Of a stretch of DNA of 64,000 nucleotides, positions 1 to 8,106 are shown piece after piece (the first letter of the stretch is position 1; every line of letters starts with the position of its first letter). The DNA lies in assembly GCA_934168325.1 (NCBI GenBank), contig CAKPNG010000002.1, positions 1 through 64,000 on the forward strand, given 5' to 3'. Both the position numbers and the translations under genes were made by a program. Source of the stretch: an uncultured Bacilli bacterium. Its GTDB lineage: Bacteria; Bacillota_I; Bacilli_A; RFN20; CAG-826. The notes below the pieces were generated by a model. The model was not told the DNA's origin, made no database searches, and saw only the letters and a list, made by a program, of their open reading frames with translations.

Positions 1-87
1 TAAATATTTCGAAAAAGTATTTGATAAAATACAATAAAATACAACTTTTTCAATTACAAACTGTCAAACTCAGGATTTTAGTCTAAA

Positions 88-753
88 TTAGAGCCAATTT
101 AAAGTAGTAAATAAAAATTGTTTTAATGTATCAACTACTGCTTCATTTAATAATTGATAAGATTTCTTTTTATTTGGTTCAACATCATCTTTATGATTAT
201 GTTGTTTCTTTTTATATATTTTACGAAGACAATCCCACATTTCAGGGCCTTCAATTAAATTTAATCTTTCACGATAATTTTTCATATCTTTTCGTATAGC
301 CCATTCATAATCTTCATTATTCGCGTTATTAGTGTTTTTTTTATTATAAAGAATATAAAAATTGTCATCATCATCATAAGTTGTGATAATGATATCAAAT
401 CCATATCCTTTATTATTGTTTTTTGTAGTCAATGCTTGCGTACTATCTTCACAAAAACTAAATCCTTTTGGTTTGAATTTATCAAATGCGTTTCTAAATA
501 TATCTTTAATTTTTTTACAATCTTTATTCCAATTATAATTACTAGGTATCGATTGCATTACAATTTGAAAATCTAAATCAAAATAATCTTCATTACATTT
601 TCTAATAACCATGTTTCTACTTCCGGTACCTATAGTAGAATATGAGAATGTAATTTTATAATTCTTTTTTATATATTTTTGAACACTGCCGATCCAATTA
701 TTAAATGTTTCTCTGGGACCAATTAATTCCTTTTTATTTACGTAATCACACAC
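88..753 (-). CDS. MNT-like nucleotidyltransferase-fold protein, probable partner of the HEPN gene
   Basis: Small nucleotidyltransferase-fold protein of about 220 residues. Counting from a TTG at 762, a Gly-Ser pair lies at residues 47-48, a DLD pair at 62-64 and a third acidic strand (FDIII) at about 123, which is the pol-beta-type layout of GS, DxD and a distal Asp. The spacing between GS and DxD is 13 residues, longer than in classical MntA. No ATG fits. AAGGAGG lies one base before TTG 762 but ten bases before GTG 753, so GTG is preferred. It directly follows the HEPN gene, with the HEPN stop at 759. HEPN/MNT pairs are known toxin-antitoxin modules in which the MNT protein AMPylates and silences the HEPN RNase; applying that here is inference. 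A stand-alone defence nucleotidyltransferase is the alternative. Confidence 0.6.
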   Translation of the reverse strand: MCDYVNKKELIGPRETFNNWIGSVQKYIKKNYKITFSYSTIGTGSRNMVIRKCNEDYFDLDFQIVMQSIPSNYNWNKDCKKIKDIFRNAFDKFKPKGFSFCEDSTQALTTKNNNKGYGFDIIITTYDDDDNFYILYNKKNTNNANNEDYEWAIRKDMKNYRERLNLIEGPEMWDCLRKIYKKKQHNHKDDVEPNKKKSYQLLNEAVVDTLKQFLFTTLNWL

Positions 754-758
754 AAATA

Positions 759-1424
759 TCAATCCTCCTTATATAATAAGAACTTATAATAAGTACTAGC
801 TATATTATCTTTCGTCTTTTTGTTTAGCACTTTAAGATTATTTAGACATCTATCTTTATAATCAGTTGGTAGCATATCAACTAATGCATCTATTCCTTTT
901 AATGTTTCTTCCACTGTTGATTCAAAATTAAAATCAAATAATAGTGGCGAATGATGCATAACTCTATTTCTTAAAGTTACGATTGTGTCTAACTTATCGG
1001 TATCATAATTATGAGAAACATATTCTTTAACAAATGACACCAAATCACCAAAATTTAAAGCAAACATCTTGTAAAAATTAGTTATTTCATCAACAGGATT
1101 ATTCTTTATTACACATTTAGGTAATCCCTTAAAATAATGGTATTCAGTTTTCTTTAATTCAACATCTGGATCAAAATCAAATCTTAATAAAATATCATTT
1201 CTAATATATTCTTCTAACGTTCCTAAATATTTGAATAATACATCTTTTATTGCTTTATCAAGGATAATAAATGAATTGACATCGCTAAACTTAACATTAG
1301 AATCAACCTCATTCAAAGTTTCAAAAATAATTCTATATTGTTGAACACCTCGAATTTTAGAATACTTTTCAAATGTTCGTTTATTATCATTATTAAGTTT
1401 TTCAATAAACTCCTTAAATTCCAT
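759..1424 (-). CDS. HEPN / Abi-like family protein (putative RNase toxin)
   Basis: Mostly helical protein of about 221 residues with the sequence RNRVMHH near residue 152, a match to the HEPN RNase signature R-x4-H. The surrounding LRNRVMHHSPL resembles the LRNxxxHH stretch of Abi_2 (AbiD/AbiF-like) abortive-infection proteins. An open frame exists from 1451, but GGAGG followed by five bases precedes the ATG at 1424, so that start was chosen. The nucleotidyltransferase gene begins immediately after or overlaps its stop. HEPN domains of this type usually cleave RNA and are held in check by a partner. The toxin role is inferred from family and context. Confidence 0.65.
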   Translation of the reverse strand: MEFKEFIEKLNNDNKRTFEKYSKIRGVQQYRIIFETLNEVDSNVKFSDVNSFIILDKAIKDVLFKYLGTLEEYIRNDILLRFDFDPDVELKKTEYHYFKGLPKCVIKNNPVDEITNFYKMFALNFGDLVSFVKEYVSHNYDTDKLDTIVTLRNRVMHHSPLLFDFNFESTVEETLKGIDALVDMLPTDYKDRCLNNLKVLNKKTKDNIASTYYKFLLYKED

Positions 1425-1505
1425 ATTTTCCTCCAATGTATCAAGTTGCACTCAAATGACAACTTTTAGAAAGTTTCCGTAAGCTATTGAATTATTCATC
1501 CATTT

Positions 1506-1526
1506 TAAGGCAACAATAACTTCAGT
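1506..1526 (-). terminator. Weak hairpin downstream of the nuclease-like gene
   Basis: AATAAC and GTTATT pair around a four-base loop about 20 bases past the stop of the nuclease-like gene. There is no clean T-tract, only GTTG, so termination would be weak. The gap to the HEPN gene is about 117 bases, enough for a separate promoter for the HEPN/NTase pair. Confidence 0.2.
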
Positions 1527-1541
1527 TATTAACACTTCTTA

Positions 1542-2522
1542 TTACGACTGTATGTTCTTAGATGCGGGTAATAAAATAAATGGTTTCATTTTTAAAAGCT
1601 TAACTAATTCATTTAACCAAATATTAATTTTATCTCTATTATCTTTCTTAGAAATCATTTTTAAAAAGGTATTATATTTATTTTTTAGCGTTGGTCCATC
1701 CATTTCTGAAATTGCAGTTTTAATTATATCAAACGAACAAAAAGAATTATTATCATTAAGCTCATATATAGTTTTTGTCTCAAAATCATTAATCTTAATA
1801 TCTTTTCTAGAACAACGAAGTCTTATTTCAGATGATAATAATACCAAAGGCAATTCATTATTATTTATTGGTGTTACCTCTTTTACCAATTCATCATTAA
1901 CACAAATTTCTTCTTTTATTAAATTTGAACCAGTTTCTATATCTTTTATTCCAAGATTTTCGCATGATGAATCACTTGAATATGTCGAAATAAATTTAAT
2001 ATTATTCATAGACATATAATAAACAATACCAAATACCTCAGATAATAATGATTCTGGAATATTATTAATTGTAACCTTACGATTCCATAATTTTAATTGT
2101 TCAAAAGAATATAAAGCCCAATAATTATATAAATTAATTGCAAAATATAATTTATAGCCATTTTTATTAGCCCAATCAACTCTACTTTCAAAATTCCCGT
2201 TTGATATGCAATATTCTTCTTTAGTTGTTGACTTAATCTCAACCATTATTTTTTCATCATTTTTTAATATAATGATTGCATCACATGACTTTTCTCCAAC
2301 ATTCGAAGTAAATTCCTCATCTATTGGAATAATTTCTTTGCATGCATTACATATATATAAATTACCGATAAATTCATATTCACGCTCAAGGCCTTTTATT
2401 CTTTCCTCAAAATTATTAGAATCAACACCTAATCCAGTTAAAATGTTATTAAATTGTTCCGATGTTATTTCTTCTTTAAGTGCTTTCAAGGTTTTAATTA
2501 ATTCTATGCTTGGTTCATTCAT
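1542..2522 (-). CDS. PD-(D/E)XK-like nuclease domain protein, hypothetical
   Basis: 326-residue protein with no clear full-length family. The N-terminal half holds a likely PD-(D/E)XK core: Asp81 starting a hydrophobic strand (DAIIIL), then a strand ending in Glu95-x-Lys97 (MVEIKS). A CxxC pair sits at 58-61. The C-terminal half is low-complexity and Asn/Ser-rich, ending in a charged helical stretch. Start choice: AGGAG nine bases before the ATG. It lies between the lipoprotein and the HEPN/NTase pair in an accessory cluster next to a type I restriction locus, so a DNA-cleaving or repair role is plausible. The nuclease call rests on motif spacing only. Confidence 0.45.
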   Translation of the reverse strand: MNEPSIELIKTLKALKEEITSEQFNNILTGLGVDSNNFEERIKGLEREYEFIGNLYICNACKEIIPIDEEFTSNVGEKSCDAIIILKNDEKIMVEIKSTTKEEYCISNGNFESRVDWANKNGYKLYFAINLYNYWALYSFEQLKLWNRKVTINNIPESLLSEVFGIVYYMSMNNIKFISTYSSDSSCENLGIKDIETGSNLIKEEICVNDELVKEVTPINNNELPLVLLSSEIRLRCSRKDIKINDFETKTIYELNDNNSFCSFDIIKTAISEMDGPTLKNKYNTFLKMISKKDNRDKINIWLNELVKLLKMKPFILLPASKNIQS

Positions 2523-2548
2523 TATGCCACACTCCTACTTTTTATTTT

Positions 2549-3071
2549 TTATTTAAGATTTAATGTAATTGTAACAGCATCTTCTTCGCCTAATAACTCA
2601 ACTAATTCAGTTTTAGTTAAATTAATATGACCTAATTTAGTATAAGACCATGTATTAGATCCATAAAAATACTATTTGGTTAGATTGATATAGACATATA
2701 TCTCCAGCATTAGTTGTAATACTACTATCATTGGATTTAATAGTGCTCCCTAATGAACCAAACTGTTCAAATCCACCATATTGATGGAGTTCTATTGTTA
2801 ATCCATCTTTAGCAAGTTTCTTTAATTCTTTAACTGAATCATTATCCATCCAATAAACATCAACATCGCTACTATCTAGGGTTAAAACCAATGTTTTAGA
2901 TAAATATGATTCATCTTCTTTAGGTTCATCACTAGGTGATGTATTATCAGAAAGAATTATTGTTGGTGAGATATCATTGGTTGGTGGTGTTGAAGAATTA
3001 TCATTTTTGCCACAAGCTGACAACGAGAAGACTAATATTAAAGTTACTAGTAATGTTATTAGTTTTTTCAT
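2549..3071 (-). pseudogene. Cyclophilin-like fold lipoprotein, frameshifted
   Basis: The ATG at 3071 (preceded by AGGTGA) starts a lipoprotein signal: Lys-Lys, a hydrophobic core, then LSAC lipobox and a Ser/Thr/Pro-rich linker. The mature part resembles the cyclophilin-like fold family (Cyclophil_like2): Val-Asp-Val-Tyr strand, GGFEQFGSLG, then NAGDICLYQSNQIVF. As sequenced the frame stops at 2655, but one frame over the match continues with YGSNTWSYTKLGHI to a stop at 2549-2551. The shift maps to the five A of 2665-2669 (T on the coding strand): one extra T restores IVFFYGSNTWSYT. Either a sequencing slip or a real one-base deletion. Probably surface-anchored if intact; substrate unknown. 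Confidence 0.6.
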
Positions 3072-3075
3072 ATAT

Positions 3076-4051
3076 TCACCTAATGAGACTTTTTTAAATC
3101 CTTTTTTAGTATCCGCATCAAAACCTATCTTCCAAAAATCCATATCAAGCATTTTCATTTGAGGATAAGGCAATCCTTCAACACACATTTTAACTCTTGT
3201 CTCCTCTAATTTACTATAATTAGATTCATAAAAATCAACTAACGCTAATATTGATTTAGTATTAAATCTTTTTATGCCTATATTTTCTCCCGATAATCCA
3301 TCTTTGAAATATCTATCATATGCTGGGCAGCATCCTAGAACACCCATTAATGCCTTTGTTACTAGTGCTTCAGAAACATCCTGTAATATTTCTTCTTCCT
3401 TTACTTCTTTTCTAATCTTGTCATAATAATTAGCGATAAAATCAACTAGTTCGAATAAAAGATTCATAGTATCTTTATTCTTATATTGAAAACATTCAAT
3501 TCCAAATAAAATGTCATATTTGTGATTTAGAACTTCTTTTATGATAGGAATACGAATTCTATAATCCTTCTGCAATAAAAATGATGATCGTCTATACATT
3601 CCCCAACTTGCTAAATAGAAAGATAAATGTAAACTTAAATAATTATAGTCTGGATTATCATTTTTTCTTGCATCATGAAACACTTTATAATTATGCTCCC
3701 AAGAGCGAAACCTTTCGTATTCATAAACTCTTAATTCATTATAAAAATCAGTTGATGCTGTTATTATTTTTTCTATAGTCTCAGGATTGTAAGTTTTTCT
3801 ATTTAAAGCATCATTATCTATGTTTAATGAAGCCTCTTTACCGTTTAAAATTGAATTTATTTTTCGTTCTAAATCATTGGTGATTCTATTTTTGAACATA
3901 TTATCAGTCCAACCATAATCTCGAAGAAATCTTCTACAAATTTCTTTTCTATTATCAATAGGAAGTCCATCAATTCTTGCAATCATAGGCCCGCCTGTGT
4001 ATGGATTTCTAGAAATATAGATTCAATTTCATCAACTATAAACTTATTCAT
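3076..4051 (-). pseudogene. Conserved hypothetical protein with two apparent frameshifts, fused in frame to the lipoprotein
   Basis: As sequenced, an open frame runs 3986-2655 (443 codons), joining a soluble protein of about 307 residues to the lipoprotein signal. Upstream, an ATG at 4051 with AGGAGG encodes MNKFIVDEIESIF and then leaves frame. Adding one T at 4013-4015 joins it to SRNPYTGGPMIARIDG. At the other end, adding one A in the run at 3090-3095 gives a TGA at 3076-3078 overlapping the lipoprotein Shine-Dalgarno. The body contains FYLASWGMYRRSSFLLQKDY, which I recall from a widespread unnamed bacterial family. Function unknown. The gene overlaps tightly with DUF3800 upstream, so it is an operon member. 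Confidence 0.55.
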
Positions 4052-4060
4052 AGAAACCTC

Positions 4061-5206
4061 CTATTCTTCAAGCAATTTTATAAATAAAGTAAATCTAGCT
4101 TCGATAAAAAGTGGATTAGTCTTCTTAAACATCATATGAGACACATTATCAGTTACAGTCATTAAATCTGCAAAAGTTTTTAATGTTTTAAAAGCTTCGC
4201 TGTTTTTATCTAATCCTGTAATAAAGGCAAATATAGCCATTTCGTCATTGTGACTCAAAAAATTATATAATCTTGCAACAAAGCCACAAATAACATCACA
4301 AATTTGTATCTCTCTACTAGTTTTTGAATCCAAGAAATGAACATCTAATTTATTTTCATAATCATCATCAAATTCACCCAATTGTTTAGTAATTGAAGCT
4401 TCATTATCAAAATATTTTTTGTCTTTAATTTCAATCATTCTTGAAAGATAATTAGAAAACACATCACTTGATATAACATATGGTTCATTATCTTCTAAAA
4501 AAATCAAATTTGATTTATCTCTTTTGGCTTTAATAATTTGTCTTAATAATTCTTTTGTAAAATTCTCAATATCATCTGGATCATACTTTTCATAATTATA
4601 AGCATATAAATCTAATACATCTCTAATAAAATTATTTGCTTTATTCTTAGGGACATTTGGAAATTCATATTTTACTAATAACGCATGTAATTCATCATAA
4701 TCTTGATATAAAACTTCCGTCATATAACTTTGAAGTTGTTTATAATACATAAGTGCAGCAAATTGATTTGCATCATTTTCTTCTATTAGAGAATCTAGAA
4801 TATCAGTTAACGCAAAGTGCATATAATGTAAAACATCAAAATGAATTAAAATATTGTTATTAAGAAGATATTCAAAAAACTTTCTCAATCTTGATTGATT
4901 AATTGCCTCTAAGAAATTATTATGCTTAAAAGCAAAGAAATTAAACTTAGCATCAATTGGGGTTTGTCTTGCTCCAACATATTTTAATAAATCATTAAAA
5001 TCTAGTGTATTTTTTATTGCAATCCCACCAAGAACAAAATATAAGTTTTCTAAGTCTGCATTATTGTCTTTATCATAGCCTATAATCCCTTTTTTTATAT
5101 TATTGCTCTCATCAAAATAAAAAATGTGGTTTATATGTAATGATGGAATATTCAGCTTTTCAATATTTTCTTTATATGAATTTATGAAATCATCTAATTT
5201 AGTCAT
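4061..5206 (-). CDS. DUF3800 domain protein
   Basis: About 381 residues. Near the N-terminus is IFYFDESNN, matching the FxDESG opening of DUF3800, and near the C-terminus LDSKTSREIQICDVICG matches the family's D-S-x-x-S-xx-IQ-xxD-xx-G segment. DUF3800 is an RNase H-like fold family common in mobile and defence-linked DNA, with a proposed nuclease function. The open frame reaches 5248, but AGAGGTGA eight bases before the ATG at 5206 marks the likely start. It overlaps the DUF2971 stop by eight bases, showing translational coupling, and its own stop abuts the Shine-Dalgarno of the next gene. Confidence 0.75.
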   Translation of the reverse strand: MTKLDDFINSYKENIEKLNIPSLHINHIFYFDESNNIKKGIIGYDKDNNADLENLYFVLGGIAIKNTLDFNDLLKYVGARQTPIDAKFNFFAFKHNNFLEAINQSRLRKFFEYLLNNNILIHFDVLHYMHFALTDILDSLIEENDANQFAALMYYKQLQSYMTEVLYQDYDELHALLVKYEFPNVPKNKANNFIRDVLDLYAYNYEKYDPDDIENFTKELLRQIIKAKRDKSNLIFLEDNEPYVISSDVFSNYLSRMIEIKDKKYFDNEASITKQLGEFDDDYENKLDVHFLDSKTSREIQICDVICGFVARLYNFLSHNDEMAIFAFITGLDKNSEAFKTLKTFADLMTVTDNVSHMMFKKTNPLFIEARFTLFIKLLEE

Positions 5207-6158
5207 TGAAAGAATCACCTCTTTCTTTAAGGCTAAACTCTTTATCACTTTCAGTAAGTTTAATAATTTCTATATTTTTTTCATTAGCTATTCTAAACAG
5301 CTCTTCGTATTCATTAGATTTTGTATCAGCCTTACATCCTACATAAATCTTTATAATTTTAGTAGGCATTGTATATAGACTCAATTCTTCTAATTTAGAA
5401 ACTCTATCACTACTTGGGGATAAGATACATCTAACCACTACTTCATATTGCCAATCTAATGACTTAACAATAAATGGTTTAGATATACATCTTATTAGTC
5501 CTTTATCATTAACATCAGCTTCTTCGTTTGATAGCATATATCCAAGCACTCTTCTTGTAGTATCTTCTAAATCGAATTTGCATCTTTTCTTAGAATACTT
5601 AACATCAAGAAAATCCTTATCAGGTCTATCAAATTCAATACATATGCCTTTATGTTTGTCTCCATAATGTGACCACATTAGAATAGAATCAAATCGTTTA
5701 CTAAAGCATGAAATTAAAGCGTTATTTCGCACTTCTTTTACTTTTTGAATAATTTCACTAGTAAATTTCTCTTTCAATTCATCAAAAGAATTTTCACCAT
5801 TTTTAGCAGCATATCTAACTATCCATCTAGTTAATGTTTGAGCGCCAGGAATAGAGTCATAATACTTATTCTTTTTTGATAATTTCAAATTAAGATTAAT
5901 ACCGAATCTATCCCACTTCATAATAAGCTTTGTTAAAAAGCTAACTTTAATATTCTTATTATTTAACAACTTCAAAAATTCTTGAATTAAATAGTACTCA
6001 ACTATTATAGAAATTGATTTTTCAATATCGGTATCATCAAAATCTATAACACTATCAAAAGGATCATTATAGTTTTGTGGGCTATTAAGTGCAACAGCAT
6101 TACTTTCTAATATCTTAATTGCACTTTTTAATGATGTATACTTGTATATTTTTTCCAC
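5199..6158 (-). CDS. DUF2971 domain protein
   Basis: 319 residues. Family hallmarks are visible in order: YKYTSLKSAIKIL at the N-terminus, LNSPQNYNDPFDS at 25-37, and the segment ISCFSKRFDSILMWSHYGD followed by GICIEFD in the middle. DUF2971 proteins have no firmly established activity and are frequent in genomic islands and near restriction or Abi genes. The start is GTG at 6158, preceded by AAAGGAG with nine bases of spacing. It is the first gene of the minus-strand cluster ending at 88. The 140 bases upstream are AT-rich with no confident promoter. Confidence 0.75.
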   Translation of the reverse strand: MEKIYKYTSLKSAIKILESNAVALNSPQNYNDPFDSVIDFDDTDIEKSISIIVEYYLIQEFLKLLNNKNIKVSFLTKLIMKWDRFGINLNLKLSKKNKYYDSIPGAQTLTRWIVRYAAKNGENSFDELKEKFTSEIIQKVKEVRNNALISCFSKRFDSILMWSHYGDKHKGICIEFDRPDKDFLDVKYSKKRCKFDLEDTTRRVLGYMLSNEEADVNDKGLIRCISKPFIVKSLDWQYEVVVRCILSPSSDRVSKLEELSLYTMPTKIIKIYVGCKADTKSNEYEELFRIANEKNIEIIKLTESDKEFSLKERGDSFND

Positions 6159-6297
6159 ACTAAATGACTCCTTTCTTTTGTTTTGGAATTATTTTAATCA
6201 TTTCTCTATAAAATTAACAAAAAAAGAAATAAAAACTTTTCACATATTGTATCACAATTCCATTATAACTTCCTCTATTTAGAAGAAAAAACTTACT

Positions 6298-6317
6298 ATA
6301 ATTGTTATTATGAGAAG
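6298..6317 (+). repeat. 20-bp inverted repeat, outer copy (TRD1 crossover site)
   Basis: The 20 bases ATAATTGTTATTATGAGAAG are repeated exactly, inverted, at 10749-10768 inside the expressed hsdS. In both places the reading frame is Asn-Cys-Tyr-Tyr-Glu-Lys followed by a different target-recognition domain, so recombination here swaps the first domain without changing frame. Confidence 0.85.
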
Positions 6318-6353
6318 GTTGGCCAGATCATCAAAATAATAGATAATAAAAAG

Positions 6354-7592
6354 ATGCCTATATCTCATAATATTAAAAACAGATCATTTCAAAAATTATC
6401 ATTTCTATCAACATCATCTATGGGACAAACAATATTGTCATCAGATTTAGATATTGAAGGAATCCCCGTTTATAGCGCTACTATGGATGATTCTCCGTTT
6501 GGTTACATAAAAGAAACAAAAAATAAAATGTATCTTACTAAAGGAGATATAGTAATTCCTGCTAGAGGTAATTCGATAGGATATGTAACTTATATTAATG
6601 ATAGTTTGGCAACATGTACTCAGACTACAATTGCATTGTATCCAATTACTAAAGTTATTAGTAAATTTGTATACTATTATTTTAAAGCATATAAAGACTA
6701 CTTGTTTGAATATATTGGTGGAGCAATTCCACAAATTACATTAAAAATGATAAATGAAATTATAGTTCCGCTCCCACCTCTTCAAGAACAAGAACGAATA
6801 GTTAATAAAATTGATAAATTATTTGAATTAGTCGATAAAATAGAAAAGGATCAGCAAGAACTTGAAGAACTAAAGAAACAAGCTAAGGATAAGGTCTTAG
6901 AGCTTGCTGTTACTGGTAAACTAGTTAAACAAGACCCTAACGATGAACCTGCTTCAGTCCTTCTAGAACGTATTAAAGCTGAGAAAGAAAAGCTTATTAA
7001 AGAAGGAAAAATCAAGATAGAAAAGGCTGATTTAGAACCAATTTCTGATGATGATAAAAATTATTATGAGAATATACCATCTAATTGGATAGTTACTAGT
7101 CTAAATAGCATATGTACAAAAATTGTTGATGGAAACCACAATCCACCAAAAGGATGTCAGCAAAAAACAGATTATTATATGTTGTCATCACAAAATATAG
7201 TAGACGGAAATATTATTGAATTAAGTAAAGTTAGATTTTTAACCAAAGATCAATTCCTTGAAGAAAATAAAAGGACGAAGTTATCCATTAACGATATTTT
7301 ATTTACAAGTGTTGGTTCAATAGGGCGCTCTTGCGTTTTTAACCATAATTATAATATATGTTTTCAAAGAAGCGTTTCTGTTATAACAACTTTAATTAAT
7401 CCTTATTATGTAAAATTATTCTTCGATGCCCCAATGCAACAAGTATGGTTTACCAAAAAAGCATCTGGGACAGCTCAAAAGGGTTTTTATTTAAATCAAT
7501 TAAGTAATCTACTTATAGCTGTTCCACCAATATATGAACAATCCAAAATCGTAAAAAAATATAATATTATAGCAAAGAATTTAACAACTTAA
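6354..7592 (+). CDS. hsdS: Silent inverted type I specificity cassette (TRD1'-conserved spacer-TRD2')
   Basis: An hsdS-like frame in the opposite orientation to the hsdRMS operon. The homologous frame is open from the 20-bp repeat at 6298, so ATG 6354 is arbitrary: there is no Shine-Dalgarno and the conserved N-terminal head of HsdS is absent. First recognition domain 6318-6773, conserved helical spacer 6774-7088 (identical to the expressed gene), second recognition domain 7089-7592. It is a storage copy, silent until inversion places it behind the hsdS start. It ends tail-to-tail with a minus-strand half-cassette, overlapping at 7567-7592. Confidence 0.85.
   Translation: MPISHNIKNRSFQKLSFLSTSSMGQTILSSDLDIEGIPVYSATMDDSPFGYIKETKNKMYLTKGDIVIPARGNSIGYVTYINDSLATCTQTTIALYPITKVISKFVYYYFKAYKDYLFEYIGGAIPQITLKMINEIIVPLPPLQEQERIVNKIDKLFELVDKIEKDQQELEELKKQAKDKVLELAVTGKLVKQDPNDEPASVLLERIKAEKEKLIKEGKIKIEKADLEPISDDDKNYYENIPSNWIVTSLNSICTKIVDGNHNPPKGCQQKTDYYMLSSQNIVDGNIIELSKVRFLTKDQFLEENKRTKLSINDILFTSVGSIGRSCVFNHNYNICFQRSVSVITTLINPYYVKLFFDAPMQQVWFTKKASGTAQKGFYLNQLSNLLIAVPPIYEQSKIVKKYNIIAKNLTT
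6774..7088 (+). repeat. 315-bp perfect inverted repeat, copy in silent hsdS
   Basis: Read base by base, this stretch is the exact reverse complement of 9981-10295. It encodes the conserved HsdS spacer from PPLQEQERIV through the long coiled coil (DKIEKDQQELEELKKQ) to ENIPSNW. Sequence diverges at once on both sides. Zero differences over 315 bp between two genes with unrelated recognition domains implies ongoing recombination or gene conversion. Confidence 0.95.
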
Positions 7593-8062
7593 ATTTGCGA
7601 CAAATCCTTTCCTGTTCATCTAAATTTGGAATTGCGACAACTTCATTTAATAAGTCGTTTCTTTCTATTCCAGGTATCATGCTTTTAGCTTTTATTTGCA
7701 ATTTATATACCGTATTTAAAATTAACAAAACATTAAATTGAGTATTAATATAAGATGTAATTCCCATAATTTGTCTAGCAATATGTAAATCACCAATAGT
7801 ATTTATTGCAATTTTGCCGATGGTTCCTTTGCATGTAATTAATATATCATCAATATGAGAATTACAATACTTTATTTTTGTATATCTATTTACGATTAAA
7901 TTATTGCTAGTAAAATTACTTGCTCCTGTCATATATGGAATGTCATCATCGCATCGAATACTATGATATTCGTTTGGAGTCAAATCATATCCTGATGTTA
8001 ATCTTATTACATTTGATAATCTACAAACGCACCACGAACTATTAATGTTCTTATAATAATTT
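7567..8062 (-). pseudogene. hsdS: Silent hsdS half-cassette (single TRD, minus strand)
   Basis: A single target-recognition half without start codon or ribosome site. The frame opens at the core motif 8048-8062 with RNYYKNINSSW, matching KNYYENIPSNW of the central spacer, then LSNVIRLTSGYDL, YMTGASNF and, near its end, NLDEQERICRKF. That is a complete TRD2-type module ending at 7567. Recombination with the + strand core at 7056-7070 would fuse it in frame to the silent gene. It is kept as a swappable module and not translated in place. Confidence 0.8.
8048..8062 (-). repeat. Cassette-edge core motif (half-cassette, minus)
   Basis: On the minus strand this reads AAATTATTATAAGAA, matching the AAAATTATTATGAGAA core found at 7056-7070 (+) and 9999-10013 (-), and the related core at 8993-9007 (+). 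The shared bases span the Asn-Tyr-Tyr codons in the same frame at every site. Confidence 0.65.
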
Positions 8063-8074
8063 CTATAAGTAAAT

Positions 8075-8100
8075 AATAGGCTCCATAATCGGAACCTATT
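8075..8100 (-). terminator. Hairpin at the 3' end of the recombinase gene
   Basis: AATAGG pairs with CCTATT and an inner TCC with GGA around a six-base loop, with one mismatch. It lies seven bases past the recombinase stop and separates it from the half-cassette. T-rich sequence follows better on the + strand, so direction is uncertain. Confidence 0.4.
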
Positions 8101-8106
8101 TTCTTT

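Noticed and set aside
88..762. CBASS-type CD-NTase (cyclic nucleotide synthase) for the nucleotidyltransferase.
   Set aside because: The protein is short (about 220 residues) and lacks a C-terminal OAS-like helical domain, and no effector with a nucleotide sensor is adjacent. A HEPN neighbour fits MNT better.
1552..2556. Plus-strand open frames opposite the nuclease-like gene.
   Set aside because: Typical antisense shadows in AT-rich DNA; codon composition is atypical and there is no ribosome site.
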